NCBI RefSeq assembly: GCF_000011205.1
Contig: NC_003106.2
Span: 1,874,001-1,938,000, forward strand
DNA: 64,000 nucleotides
Direction: 5' to 3'
DNA from: Sulfurisphaera tokodaii str. 7
Lineage (GTDB): Archaea; Thermoproteota; Thermoprotei_A; Sulfolobales; Sulfolobaceae
Below, piece by piece: positions 24,081 through 32,286 of the stretch (position 1 is the stretch's first letter; each line of letters starts with the position of its first letter). Both the position numbers and the translations under genes were made by a program. The notes under the pieces are model-generated. The model searched no databases. It saw only the letters and a program-made list of their open reading frames with translations, and was not told where the DNA came from.

Positions 24081-24410
24081 ATGATGAAAGAAAAACTAGA
24101 GTCCAAAAAAGATGAAATTAGATGTTGTTATAAAATTACAGATACAGATGTAGCTGTTTTACTAAAGATGGTAGAAATAGAGAAACCTATAACCTCTGAA
24201 GAATTAGCTGATATTTTCAAGCTAAGTAAGACTACTGTAGAAAATAGCTTAAAGAAATTGATAGAACTAGGTCTTGTTGTTAGGACTAAAACAGAAGGAA
24301 AGAAAATTGGAAGACCAAAGTATTACTACTCTATTTCATCAAATATTCTAGAGAAAATAAGAAATGACTTGCTTAACTGCGCAAAAAGAATGGAATTAGC
24401 AGCCACCTAG
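24081..24410 (+). CDS. Winged-HTH transcriptional regulator, sulfur-cluster paralogue 2
   Basis: The 109-residue protein has KLSKTTVENSLKKLIELGL as recognition region and GRPKYYYS as wing. It keeps the N-terminal CYKITDTD and C-terminal NCAK cysteines shared with the regulators at 5441 and 24847, but is shorter at the N terminus. It is divergent from the lipoate operon at 23906, which makes that operon a likely target. The promoter region between them shows no clear palindrome. Confidence 0.8.
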   Translation: MMKEKLESKKDEIRCCYKITDTDVAVLLKMVEIEKPITSEELADIFKLSKTTVENSLKKLIELGLVVRTKTEGKKIGRPKYYYSISSNILEKIRNDLLNCAKRMELAAT

Positions 24411-24653
24411 TTTAACGTCTTTAATTTCTTTACTATCTTCTCCTTTTTCAATAATCATTAAATAAACACCATTTTGATTTGTAAGTTCTATAATCTTGCA
24501 ATTCATTAAGTTTATGGCTTCTTTAATCATATCAACACATTTAGGATCTTTAAATAATACCTTTACAGACCCTGATTTAATACTCATTAATTTGGCTACT
24601 GTTTTCATAAAAGGTTCAGGGCATTCTGCGTTAGTTGCATCAACAACTTCCAT
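24396..24653 (-). CDS. TusA/SirA-like sulfur carrier protein, second copy
   Basis: The 85-residue protein has the TusA-family start MEVVDATNAECPEPFMK with active-site Cys11 in CPEP. Three further cysteines are unusual for TusA, including one at the very C terminus (LGGC). It differs clearly from the TusA of the Hdr operon and probably serves a different partner. It overlaps convergently with the HTH gene. Confidence 0.85.
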   Translation of the reverse strand: MEVVDATNAECPEPFMKTVAKLMSIKSGSVKVLFKDPKCVDMIKEAINLMNCKIIELTNQNGVYLMIIEKGEDSKEIKDVKLGGC

Positions 24654-24698
24654 AACTTACATTAAGAGTGCAAACTTAAAAATGTATTTACTTTTTTA

Positions 24699-24872
24699 AT
24701 GAATATGAAAGTTGTTTGCCCCGTGTGTAACAGGCTCTTTGAAGCCGAATGTACACCATATAAGGTAACGTTTAATGAGATTGTATACTATTTTGACACG
24801 GAGATATGTCAATTGGCTTTTATGAGAGAGCCAGAAAAATTTGTTTTTAACTGCCAAAAGAAGAACGAATAA
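24699..24872 (+). CDS. Small YHS-like cysteine protein
   Basis: The 57-residue frame has C7-X2-C10 (CPVCNRLFEA), then a YYFDTEICQLAFMREPEKFV segment, the layout of YHS/TRASH-type metal-binding domains (paired Cys, a strand, another Cys and F-x-PEK). Two further cysteines are present. It is divergent from the TusA-like gene and overlaps the end of the third HTH regulator. It was not obvious as a long ORF, but its composition and motif support a real gene, possibly a metal or persulfide sensor. Confidence 0.65.
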   Translation: MNMKVVCPVCNRLFEAECTPYKVTFNEIVYYFDTEICQLAFMREPEKFVFNCQKKNE

Positions 24873-25233
24873 ATGAAGGAAGAGTATTGATGAACATTTC
24901 TGAACATTTCTTAAAATCTTCAGTAAGTTTTTTCATCAGCTCTTCTTTATCTAGAGCTTTGTAGAGGTATTTTGGTCTTCCTCCTTTATTTGACTGAACT
25001 TTTTCTCTTTCAATAAAACCTAAAGAAACCAGTTTATTAAGACTTCTATTTACAGAAGCTTTAGATAACTTTAGCATTTCTACTAATTCATCTTCAGTTA
25101 TAGTTTTCTTTTCAATAACTGTTTGTAATACTTTAAACTCTGTATCTGAAATATCATAACAAAAAGTTAATGCATCTATTAATTTAGCCTCTTTTCCTGA
25201 GGGCAAGGTTATTCTTTCTGTTTCTAGTTGCAT
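24847..25233 (-). CDS. Winged-HTH transcriptional regulator, sulfur-cluster paralogue 3
   Basis: Starting at the ATG at 25233 the 128-residue protein aligns end-to-end with the regulator at 5441: MQLETERITLPSGKEAKLID corresponds to [20 protein letters not shown]. An ATG at 25272 would add 13 residues with no counterpart. The HTH ([20 protein letters not shown]) is nearly identical to that of paralogue 1, so the two may share operators. Cysteines in FCYDISDTE and KKCSEMF are conserved. Confidence 0.85.
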   Translation of the reverse strand: MQLETERITLPSGKEAKLIDALTFCYDISDTEFKVLQTVIEKKTITEDELVEMLKLSKASVNRSLNKLVSLGFIEREKVQSNKGGRPKYLYKALDKEELMKKLTEDFKKCSEMFINTLPSFIRSSFGS

Positions 25234-25296
25234 ATAAAATATTTCATAAATCATATATTTAAATTTTATCAAAAAAAGTTTTTTAGCAAAAAGAGA

Positions 25297-25653
25297 TTAA
25301 GCCCAATAACCTTTGTTAATATCTTCTATTTTTGTAAAAAGGGCAATTTGGAAATACCTAAATGCCTCTACTGTAAATTTTATAGCATTTTGATCATCAA
25401 ACTGAGATATTTTATTTATAAGCTCATTAAAAAACCTAGATAAATCATTATAAGTTGACTTATCTAAGTCTGAATATTGAGATAAATCTAACGCTTTTAT
25501 TATCTCATCTTTTGTTCTAGCACTCTTAACCTTATCATAAATAATCATTACTATCCCTCTTCCTCCTTGCTTACCAAACAGCGCTTCTTGAGGATTTCTC
25601 AGCCATCTAGCGTATGTTGCAGCTAATTTCTTAGCCTCGTTTTCAATAGACAC
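25297..25653 (-). CDS. Small helical hypothetical protein
   Basis: The 118-residue protein appears all-helical and charged, with an N-terminal ATYARWLRNPQEALFGKQGG segment. It lacks cysteines and membrane segments. It is divergent from queC and precedes the third HTH gene on the same strand by 64 bases. I considered a CRISPR small subunit (Csa5) but see no cas genes nearby. Function unknown. Confidence 0.6.
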   Translation of the reverse strand: MSIENEAKKLAATYARWLRNPQEALFGKQGGRGIVMIIYDKVKSARTKDEIIKALDLSQYSDLDKSTYNDLSRFFNELINKISQFDDQNAIKFTVEAFRYFQIALFTKIEDINKGYWA

Positions 25654-25690
25654 AATTTATAATTAGAATAAAAAGTATTAAAATATAATT

Positions 25691-26299
25691 ATGAAAGCAT
25701 TACTTTTAATGTCTGGTGGACTAGACTCTTCTTCAGCTGCTTATTACTACACGAGAAGGGGACTTGATTTTGATTGCCTATTCATAAACTATGGACAAAG
25801 ATCAGCAAGAATGCAATTGAGAAGCAGTAAAATTATTTGTGAAAAATTAAATAAGAAGTTATTAGTAGCTGATATAAGAAAAATTAGAGAATTATTTATA
25901 TCTGATATCTGGTTAAAGCCACACGAACCAATAACTCACAGAAATTTAGTAATAATACCAATTGCAATTGCTTTTGCCAAAGAAAAGGGATATGAAGAGA
26001 TTATAATTGCTAGCGTTAAAGAAGATTGTGAATATGAACAAAATAGAATAGAGATAATTAAAGAACTTAAAAATTTGGGAGAAATTCTAAAAGTAAAAGT
26101 CTCAACACCTTTTGCTGGTATGCCAAAGTCATTTCTACTTAAGCTAGGTGTTTCGGCTGGATTAGATCCTTCCTTGACTTATTCTTGCCTTTTAGGTCAT
26201 AAATATCATTGCGGACAATGTAGTCAATGTTTAAAAAGAAAAGAAGCGTTTAAAAGCGCAAACATCCAAGATCCTACAAAATACCTAAATCTTTCTTAA
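25691..26299 (+). CDS. queC: 7-cyano-7-deazaguanine synthase-like QueC
   Basis: The 202-residue protein starts with the PP-loop motif SGGLDSSSAAYYY and ends with a zinc-binding cluster (CLLGHKYHCGQCSQC), both hallmarks of QueC. QueC converts 7-carboxy-7-deazaguanine to preQ0, the precursor of archaeosine in archaeal tRNA. Length is slightly short for the family. It converges on a HAD-like gene with a 15-base overlap. Confidence 0.85.
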   Translation: MKALLLMSGGLDSSSAAYYYTRRGLDFDCLFINYGQRSARMQLRSSKIICEKLNKKLLVADIRKIRELFISDIWLKPHEPITHRNLVIIPIAIAFAKEKGYEEIIIASVKEDCEYEQNRIEIIKELKNLGEILKVKVSTPFAGMPKSFLLKLGVSAGLDPSLTYSCLLGHKYHCGQCSQCLKRKEAFKSANIQDPTKYLNLS

Positions 26300-26767
26300 T
26301 CTTCTTAGGGAATTAATTAAGGAAGACATATCCTTACTAATTAAATAAGGACTATATCTCGAACAGTCTCTAAATCTTTCTATGCATACTACCTTTATTC
26401 TTGAATCGTAAAATCTTGCTGAGAGCAAATCTAAGGGAGATGAACCGATTGTTATTACATTTAATGGATCCCAGTTAGTCCTTCTAAATAATTCTTCATA
26501 GGGAGCTTTTGAAGGCTTAGTCTTACCATTATTACTAATAAAGGGAAAATTAAGCTCTAGTTTGTTAACTATCTCTTTTGTAGTTTTTTCATCATATGGA
26601 GAAAGTAAATAAATCTCATCACGTATATTTAATAGTTCTTTCCAATCCTCAAATGTTTCAGTTGTAATAGGAATATCTGTTATAGGTGTGCCCTTGTAGA
26701 TATTATATAAAATATCGGTTAGGTCTATCTTTAGGATTACTCCATCGATCCAAACGGCGTATTTCAT
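26285..26767 (-). CDS. HAD-like superfamily protein, degenerate
   Basis: The 160-residue protein shows a HAD-like order of blocks: VWIDGVI near the N terminus (motif I position, with DGV instead of DxD), LLSPYD (motif II-like), a Lys in KPSKAPY (motif III) and ITIGSSPLDLLSA (motif IV). The second motif I Asp is missing, so it may not be a phosphatase. It converges on queC. Confidence 0.55.
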   Translation of the reverse strand: MKYAVWIDGVILKIDLTDILYNIYKGTPITDIPITTETFEDWKELLNIRDEIYLLSPYDEKTTKEIVNKLELNFPFISNNGKTKPSKAPYEELFRRTNWDPLNVITIGSSPLDLLSARFYDSRIKVVCIERFRDCSRYSPYLISKDMSSLINSLRRLRKI

Positions 26768-26813
26768 TAATTAATAATAAAAGTTAATAAGATTAAATTT
26801 TATACTTTAACTC

Positions 26814-27224
26814 ATGCAAGTAGAAGGTTTTGAATTTCCAGATGAGCTTTATTACTACCCAGAAGAACATGTATGGGTAAAAATTGAAGGAGACATGGTT
26901 ACTGTAGGTATAACATCACTTGGTCAATATATGGCTGGTAAAATATTTCAAGTTACAACTAAAAATAAAGGGGAAAAAGTAACTCCTAAAAGTGTAATTT
27001 TCACATTAGAATCTGCTAAGTGGATTGGAAAATTTAGATTACCCGTAGAAGGAGAAATAGTTGACATTAATGATGAAGTTGTAAAAAATCCAACTCTGAT
27101 TAACGAAAAACCATATGATGCATGGATAGTTAAAATAAAAGGAGACATAAAGAAGGAAAAATTACTCCCAGTATCTGAGGCTGTTAAAATATTTGAAAAT
27201 GACGCTAAAAGAGTAATTAGATAA
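26814..27224 (+). CDS. GcvH-like lipoyl carrier protein
   Basis: The 136-residue protein is a full GcvH/LbpA fold: EEHVWVKIEGD, VGITSLGQYMAG and the lipoyl hairpin TLESAKWIG with the modified Lys69, followed by LPVEGEIVDIND. It may be a glycine-cleavage H protein or a lipoate-binding protein of the sulfur pathway; no glycine-cleavage P or T gene is visible here. It lies directly before a second, more LbpA-like carrier and a lipoate ligase. Confidence 0.88.
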   Translation: MQVEGFEFPDELYYYPEEHVWVKIEGDMVTVGITSLGQYMAGKIFQVTTKNKGEKVTPKSVIFTLESAKWIGKFRLPVEGEIVDINDEVVKNPTLINEKPYDAWIVKIKGDIKKEKLLPVSEAVKIFENDAKRVIR

Positions 27225-27297
27225 TTAATTTAAATTTCTTTTTCGAGCAAAACATTTTTATTATATTTCTTAGATATAGTAGAAGAGAGGGTTAAAT

Positions 27298-27744
27298 ATG
27301 GCAAATGTCTCAAATTGTGAAATTCCAGAAAATTTATTATATTTCATAGAAGGTAAGAATACTGTATGGGCAAAACAAGAAGCCCCAGATGTCATAGTAG
27401 TAGGAATAACTGATATTGCACAAACAATGGCTGGTAAGGTAGTTAAGGTTAGATTAAAGAAAAAGGGAACTAAAGTTGAAAGGGGTAAACCAGTAGCTAC
27501 AATGGAGAGCGGAAAGTGGGCTGGACCAGTCCCAGCACCAGCAAGTGGAGAAATTATTGATGTAAATCCAGATGTCGAGAAAAACCCGGTTTTAGTTAAT
27601 CAAGATCCTTACGGAAAGGGATGGTTAGTAAAGATGAAAGTTAACAATCCAGAAGAGCTTAAGCAATTGGTTACTGGAAGCGCAGCAGTATCTAAATTAA
27701 CTGAACTGATTAATAGTGAGAAACTACAGTGCAAGAGGCTATGA
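27298..27744 (+). CDS. lbpA: Lipoate-binding protein LbpA of sulfur oxidation
   Basis: The 148-residue GcvH-like protein carries the lipoyl Lys73 in MESGKWAG and the usual GEIIDVNPDVE and DPYGKGWLV blocks. LbpA proteins are required partners of the sulfur-oxidising Hdr-like complex, carrying sulfur on the dithiol. The start has a GAGAGGG ribosome-binding site. It ends one base before the start of a lipoate ligase gene, so carrier and modifying enzyme are co-translated. Extra cysteines (C7 and a C-terminal one) are unusual for GcvH. Confidence 0.88.
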   Translation: MANVSNCEIPENLLYFIEGKNTVWAKQEAPDVIVVGITDIAQTMAGKVVKVRLKKKGTKVERGKPVATMESGKWAGPVPAPASGEIIDVNPDVEKNPVLVNQDPYGKGWLVKMKVNNPEELKQLVTGSAAVSKLTELINSEKLQCKRL

Positions 27745-27745
27745 A

Positions 27746-28840
27746 ATGTCCTGGAGGTTTATTTCCCTCCCTCCTCAAGACGGCTATCATATGGTAACAT
27801 CTTTTGTAGCTGTAGCTGATTATGTCTCAAGAGGAGGGAAAAACACACTTTTAGTTTTTTACTCTGATAAACCTTTTGTTAATGTTGGAGTTCATCAAGA
27901 AGTATGGCTAGAAGTAAACCTTGAATTTACTAAGAAAATGGGTATTCCTGTAGTTAGAAGAGATCTTGGCGGTGGAACAGTAGTTATTACACCCGGAGAA
28001 CATGATTACTTTATTGTAGTAAAAGCCGATGAAGCACCTTCTAGTCCTAAAGCACTTTATGAAAAATACCTTACCCCAGTTGTAAATGTGTTAAAATCTT
28101 ACGGTATTAACGCACAGCTTAGAGATCAGGATATAGTAGTAAACGGTAAGAAAATTAGTGGAAATGGCGCAATGACCTATAATAAGGCAGTTGTTATTAC
28201 TGGTAATATTTTACTTAGCCTTGATGTAGATTTAATAAGTAAATGTATTAGAGTACCTACAGAAAAATTCAGAGATAAAATGGCTAAAGAAATGAGTGAC
28301 TGGCTAACAAGCCTGGAAAAAGAATTAGGATATATTCCACCTAGGGAAGAGATTAATAAAAAGTTAAAAGAAGAATTTGAAAAATCTTTAGGAGTTAAGT
28401 TTGAAGAGGCTAATTTAACACCAGAGGAAATAGAACTTTGGGACAGATTAGCTAAAGAGAAGATGAATGAAGAGTGGATTTATTACAAAGATAATAGACA
28501 TCCAGAATTACATACAGAAAGATGTGTTAAAATTAATAGTGCTGTTGCTTTATGTCACCTAGATTATAAAGCAAGAAAACTAGTTAGGATTACAGTAAAA
28601 ATAGTAAATAAGAAATTTGATGAAGTTTCTATTTCAGGTGACTTCTTTATAATGTCTCCGAAAGACTTTTTAGAGTATTTAGAAGATTCGTTAAAAGGAG
28701 CTAGCGTCTCTGATTTTGAAAAAATTATAAGAAAAGTGTTTGAAGAAAAGAAACCAGTAATATTTGGTTTTACCGCAGACGATCTAGTTAATGCGTTTAA
28801 AGAAATCTTAAATAAACCAGAAGTTCAAGAAGTTATATAG
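27746..28840 (+). CDS. Lipoate-protein ligase-like enzyme, second copy
   Basis: From the ATG at 27746, one base after the lbpA stop, the protein has 364 residues; a GTG at 27716 would extend it inside lbpA. It has the ligase motifs RRDLGGGTVV and DIVVNGKKISGNGA with catalytic Lys137, and a C-terminal accessory domain (SISGDFFI, FGFTADDLVNA) parallel to that of the ligase at 22872. It probably modifies the adjacent carrier. Two distinct ligases in one cluster may separate scavenging from de novo assembly. Confidence 0.88.
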   Translation: MSWRFISLPPQDGYHMVTSFVAVADYVSRGGKNTLLVFYSDKPFVNVGVHQEVWLEVNLEFTKKMGIPVVRRDLGGGTVVITPGEHDYFIVVKADEAPSSPKALYEKYLTPVVNVLKSYGINAQLRDQDIVVNGKKISGNGAMTYNKAVVITGNILLSLDVDLISKCIRVPTEKFRDKMAKEMSDWLTSLEKELGYIPPREEINKKLKEEFEKSLGVKFEEANLTPEEIELWDRLAKEKMNEEWIYYKDNRHPELHTERCVKINSAVALCHLDYKARKLVRITVKIVNKKFDEVSISGDFFIMSPKDFLEYLEDSLKGASVSDFEKIIRKVFEEKKPVIFGFTADDLVNAFKEILNKPEVQEVI

Positions 28841-29552
28841 ATAAGACAGCTAATATTTCTCTTTCACCTACACTTCCTAATAACGACAAAGCATCCACAA
28901 CAGGAAGGAACCCGATATTTTTCTCAGCCATGAGTAATCTAGCAGTCTCTAGAGATGAATCTGGAGTAACTTTGTAAACATTTAATGTCATATACCCTTC
29001 AGCTTTAACGCTTGTTAAGTCCCTTTTTGCCAGTAACGCTCTTCCTATATCTTTTGCTGATATTACACCTATAGGTCTTTTTTCATCTACTATTACTGCA
29101 TGTCTTTGCCAGTAAGATTTCATAAAATCGGCGATGTCTGATAATTTAGTTTCTTTAGTTGCAACTAATGGGTCAACATTCATTACGTCCCCTACCTTCA
29201 CATCTCCTTTAACTTTACAATGCCTAATTAAGTCCCTTTCGGTAACGATTCCTACAATTCTAACTCCATCACCCACAACTAATGAGCCTATTCCCTCACT
29301 TGTCATAATTCTACAAGCCTCTTTTATGTCTGAAGTAGGTGTTATGAAAACAATATCCTTATTCATTATCTCTTCTACTGTCCCATCAATTTTTCTCCAA
29401 TTGTAAATAATATCGCGTATAGTTATGATTCCGTCTTTTTCAACTAGAAGCCTCCTTATGTTGTTATTAATCATAATTTCCAAGGCTTTAAAAATAGAAG
29501 TACCTTTAGTTACATAAATCACATCTTTTGTCATAATATCTCTGATTAACAT
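28833..29552 (-). CDS. Four-CBS-domain protein
   Basis: The 239-residue protein is made of four consecutive CBS motifs, each starting near an I/MT.D segment (DIMTKDVIYV, EIMNKDIVFI, DVMNVDPLVA, YMTLNVYKV). It has no fused catalytic domain. CBS tandem pairs bind adenine nucleotides and regulate partner proteins. The start codon overlaps the stop of a small upstream gene by one base. Confidence 0.9.
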   Translation of the reverse strand: MLIRDIMTKDVIYVTKGTSIFKALEIMINNNIRRLLVEKDGIITIRDIIYNWRKIDGTVEEIMNKDIVFITPTSDIKEACRIMTSEGIGSLVVGDGVRIVGIVTERDLIRHCKVKGDVKVGDVMNVDPLVATKETKLSDIADFMKSYWQRHAVIVDEKRPIGVISAKDIGRALLAKRDLTSVKAEGYMTLNVYKVTPDSSLETARLLMAEKNIGFLPVVDALSLLGSVGEREILAVLSI

Positions 29553-29683
29553 TAGATAGCCCTCTGTGGATTTACACCGTGAGCCCTAAAACACTCTTCT
29601 ACTGATACATATTTCCATAATGCTTCTGGTTTATAACATTCTAATGCTGGATTCTCAGTTTCTTTCTGTTGTTGAGTAACCAT
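29552..29683 (-). CDS. Small 43-residue protein coupled to CBS gene
   Basis: An ATG at 29683 (or an adjacent in-frame ATG at 29686) opens a 43-codon frame whose TAA overlaps the CBS ATG. The product has an ordinary protein composition with ALECYKPEALWKYVSVEECF and a C-terminal HGVNPQRAI. The one-base TAATG coupling argues for a real gene, with the peptide perhaps binding or regulating the CBS protein. No family is known to me. Confidence 0.6.
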   Translation of the reverse strand: MVTQQQKETENPALECYKPEALWKYVSVEECFRAHGVNPQRAI

Positions 29684-29737
29684 CATGTTAAATCCCAGAT
29701 AACATTATATTTTAAAAAAGAAAAAAATTTTACTCAT

Positions 29738-30187
29738 ATGAAAGTAAAAGTTGGAAACCTCGATTTAGAGATTGTTGGCGAAATTGAACTTAATGGGAAG
29801 ACTTATAAGATTGTTGAAGTACCTAGTGCTGACGACTTTAAGGGATTTCCTCCATCATGGGAAACAATAAAGAATTCCATGCTCAGCTGGAGACCTTATT
29901 TTAAGGGAAAGATGTTAGATGTTGATGGAAAACTAATTCCTATAGTTAATGATGAATACGTATTATACCTTGATGAGGAAATGTACGAGTTACTTTTGGA
30001 TTTGTATTATACTTTTAAAGTTAATAAGCCTCCTATTGAAGTGAACGTTAGTACAGTAGTTACAAGACAAATAGAGAATTATGAGGCAAAAATAAATAGA
30101 AATTTAGATCCAGAAGAGAAAACACATTTATATTTAAGATATTCAATCGAATTAGCAATTTTAAAGGATTTAGGGATGATATCATGA
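29738..30187 (+). CDS. Hypothetical soluble protein
   Basis: From the ATG at 29738 the protein has 149 residues; an in-frame upstream codon at 29669 lies across the divergent promoter and is unlikely. It is acidic, with a strand-rich N-terminal half (VGNLDLEIVGEIELNGKTYK) and a helical C-terminal half. Its stop overlaps the start of the OsmC gene (ATGATATCATGA region). No motif is recognised. Confidence 0.65.
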   Translation: MKVKVGNLDLEIVGEIELNGKTYKIVEVPSADDFKGFPPSWETIKNSMLSWRPYFKGKMLDVDGKLIPIVNDEYVLYLDEEMYELLLDLYYTFKVNKPPIEVNVSTVVTRQIENYEAKINRNLDPEEKTHLYLRYSIELAILKDLGMIS

Positions 30188-30594
30188 TAACTTTTACCGT
30201 TGAAGGAATTTTAGAGGGGGATAAAGTAAAAGTAAGCGTAAAAGATACTGAATTTACTATAGGCTTACTAGGTTCTGATTATCCAACACCAGAAGAAGTT
30301 TTACTTGCTTCAGCCTTATCTTGTCTCATGCTAACAGTTTACTACGTTGCTAATGAAAAAGGGCTAAGAATTGAGAAGATGAACGGATATATTGAAGGGA
30401 ATCTAGATCCTAAAGGCTTTCAAGGAGATCCTAATATACCTCCCGGTTTTCTTGATATATCCTATGAAATTGAAGTAAAAGCTGATAACAAAGAGCTATT
30501 GGAAAAAGTATTAGAAGAATCTGAGAGGAGGTGTCCTCTTAAAGACACACTAACGAGAAGTATTAAAGTTAATGTGAAATGGAAGGTAATTTAA
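30184..30594 (+). CDS. OsmC-family peroxiredoxin-like protein
   Basis: The 136-residue protein has the two characteristic OsmC cysteines, in ALSCLMLTV and in RRCPLKDTL, with the intervening helix and strand layout of the family. OsmC proteins reduce organic hydroperoxides or act as thiol-dependent reductases. It overlaps the preceding gene by four bases and is followed 32 bases later by an unknown helical protein. In a lipoate and persulfide-rich cell it may protect thiols, which is inference. Confidence 0.88.
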   Translation: MITFTVEGILEGDKVKVSVKDTEFTIGLLGSDYPTPEEVLLASALSCLMLTVYYVANEKGLRIEKMNGYIEGNLDPKGFQGDPNIPPGFLDISYEIEVKADNKELLEKVLEESERRCPLKDTLTRSIKVNVKWKVI

Positions 30595-30626
30595 AACTTT
30601 TTAATTTAAAAAATTAAATTATAATT

Positions 30627-30959
30627 ATGATGGTAGAAGAAGAGCTCCTTAAACCTGGTGAAAATGAACTTAAAGAAATGCAACCATATATTTTCAATCT
30701 CATAGATCAATTAAATAATATATTAGTACAAAATGAAGATTTACTAACACAAAACGGGCTTGCAAGAAGAATATCAGTAACTCTCTCTATAATGACACTC
30801 CACAGATATAATCCAGATATTTTCATGAAAGAGGTATGGGATGACGTTCTACAAATAGTAGAAGAACTAAAAAAGATACCACAAGTTGCTAATCAATTGA
30901 ATGATTTACTCGCTGACATAGAAAAATTGAACGAACTTAAAAAACAAGCTGGAATATGA
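30627..30959 (+). CDS. Small helical hypothetical protein
   Basis: The 110-residue protein is predicted all-helical and acidic, with repeated Asn/Leu-rich heptad-like stretches, for example QLNNILVQNEDLLTQNG. It has no cysteine or membrane segment. It is probably the last gene of the 29738-30959 group. Its helix pattern recalls DUF1641-like helices but is too short for an assignment. Confidence 0.6.
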   Translation: MMVEEELLKPGENELKEMQPYIFNLIDQLNNILVQNEDLLTQNGLARRISVTLSIMTLHRYNPDIFMKEVWDDVLQIVEELKKIPQVANQLNDLLADIEKLNELKKQAGI

Positions 30960-31074
30960 TTTTTTATTCTTTTCTTGTTTTATTTTATTTATAAACTCTA
31001 CTAACTAAGGATCCTTCTATTACTAAAATCTAAGGAATAATACTTATTAGTATCTTTGAATATATTTATTTACG

Positions 31075-32286
31075 ATGTGGCGTAAAAGAATTACGACAAG
31101 CGAAAAAACAATTAATTTCTTAAAAGTCTTTGGTCCTGCATGGCTTGTTATGATGGCTGACATGGACGCTAGTAGCATTATAGGTGCTGCACAGACTGGT
31201 GCTGTATATAATTATGGATTTGTATGGATTCTTTTACTTTTAGTAATTCCACTTTATATTATACAAGAGACCTCGGGTAGAATTGGAGTTGCCACGGGTA
31301 AAGGTTTAGGAGAAGTAATTAGAGAAAATTACAGTAAAAGAGTTGCAGCAATTATGGCATTACCTATGGCAATAACAGACGCATTTACTTATGCTATAGA
31401 ATATATGGGGATAGCCATAGGATTTGAGGTGTTAGGAATTCCATTAATTATAAGTATTCCAGCTATTTTTATTATCCACATTCTAATAGTTACGAAACAG
31501 AAATATGTAGAAGCAGAAAGAGTTCTTTTAGGTATCTCGCTAGCCCTAATAGTTGGGCTTACAGCTACCCTATTTTTACGAGGAGTAAAAGATTATTCGC
31601 CTATCTATTTTAAACCCTCTCCCCTATTCTTTTTTCTTATTGCAGCCAATGTAGGGGCAGTAATAATGCCATTTATGCTATATTTCCAAGCCTCAGCTAC
31701 AGCGATTAAACTAAAGGAGATTGATGCAATAGAATACAAATCACAAGTTATTAAACATATGAGAAAAGAGACATTACTTGGAGCAATAGCCACTGAAATC
31801 TTAATGGTAATTGTAGAAATGACATTTGCCGGGATAAAAAACGCTTCTGATCCATCAGTTTTTGCCAGTGCTTCCCAATTAGCAACCGTAATGACTCCTA
31901 TAGCTGGTGATCTTTCTCCAATATTTTTCTCCATAGGGCTAATAAGTGCTGGATTCCTTGCATTAGTTGTAATTTCTTTAGGCAGTGCTTGGGGAGTGGT
32001 TGAGGCACTCGGAATCCCAAAAAGGAGTGCTTGGAAGATATATGTTATTGAAAGTATACCGGCAGTTTTAGTTACATTACTATTACCTCCCTCCATGTTA
32101 ATAAATACAATACTTGATCTCCTAGTATTCTTCGTTTATGCTCTAATTGGACCAATAGTAATCCTTGGAATAATCTCAAGGAATAAAAAGATCATGGGCG
32201 AATATTATTCTAGTGGAATAAGGTTAGTTGCATACTGGATATCAGCAATAATTATACTTTCAATTGCTATTATTGCAACTTTTTAA
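31075..32286 (+). CDS. NRAMP-related divalent metal transporter, atypical
   Basis: The 403-residue protein has about eleven membrane helices and the NRAMP frame FGPAWLVMMADMDASS in helix 1 and VGAVIMPFMLYFQASA in helix 6. The metal-binding DPGN motif is replaced by DASS and MPHN by MPFM, so the helix-1 Asn and helix-6 His are lost while the Asp, Ala and Met remain. Transport of Mn, Fe or Mg is possible, but the altered site suggests a changed substrate. Confidence 0.85.
   Translation: MWRKRITTSEKTINFLKVFGPAWLVMMADMDASSIIGAAQTGAVYNYGFVWILLLLVIPLYIIQETSGRIGVATGKGLGEVIRENYSKRVAAIMALPMAITDAFTYAIEYMGIAIGFEVLGIPLIISIPAIFIIHILIVTKQKYVEAERVLLGISLALIVGLTATLFLRGVKDYSPIYFKPSPLFFFLIAANVGAVIMPFMLYFQASATAIKLKEIDAIEYKSQVIKHMRKETLLGAIATEILMVIVEMTFAGIKNASDPSVFASASQLATVMTPIAGDLSPIFFSIGLISAGFLALVVISLGSAWGVVEALGIPKRSAWKIYVIESIPAVLVTLLLPPSMLINTILDLLVFFVYALIGPIVILGIISRNKKIMGEYYSSGIRLVAYWISAIIILSIAIIATF

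Noticed and set aside
25297-25653. Possible CRISPR small-subunit gene
   Set aside because: No other cas gene or repeat array is present and the similarity is only helical composition.
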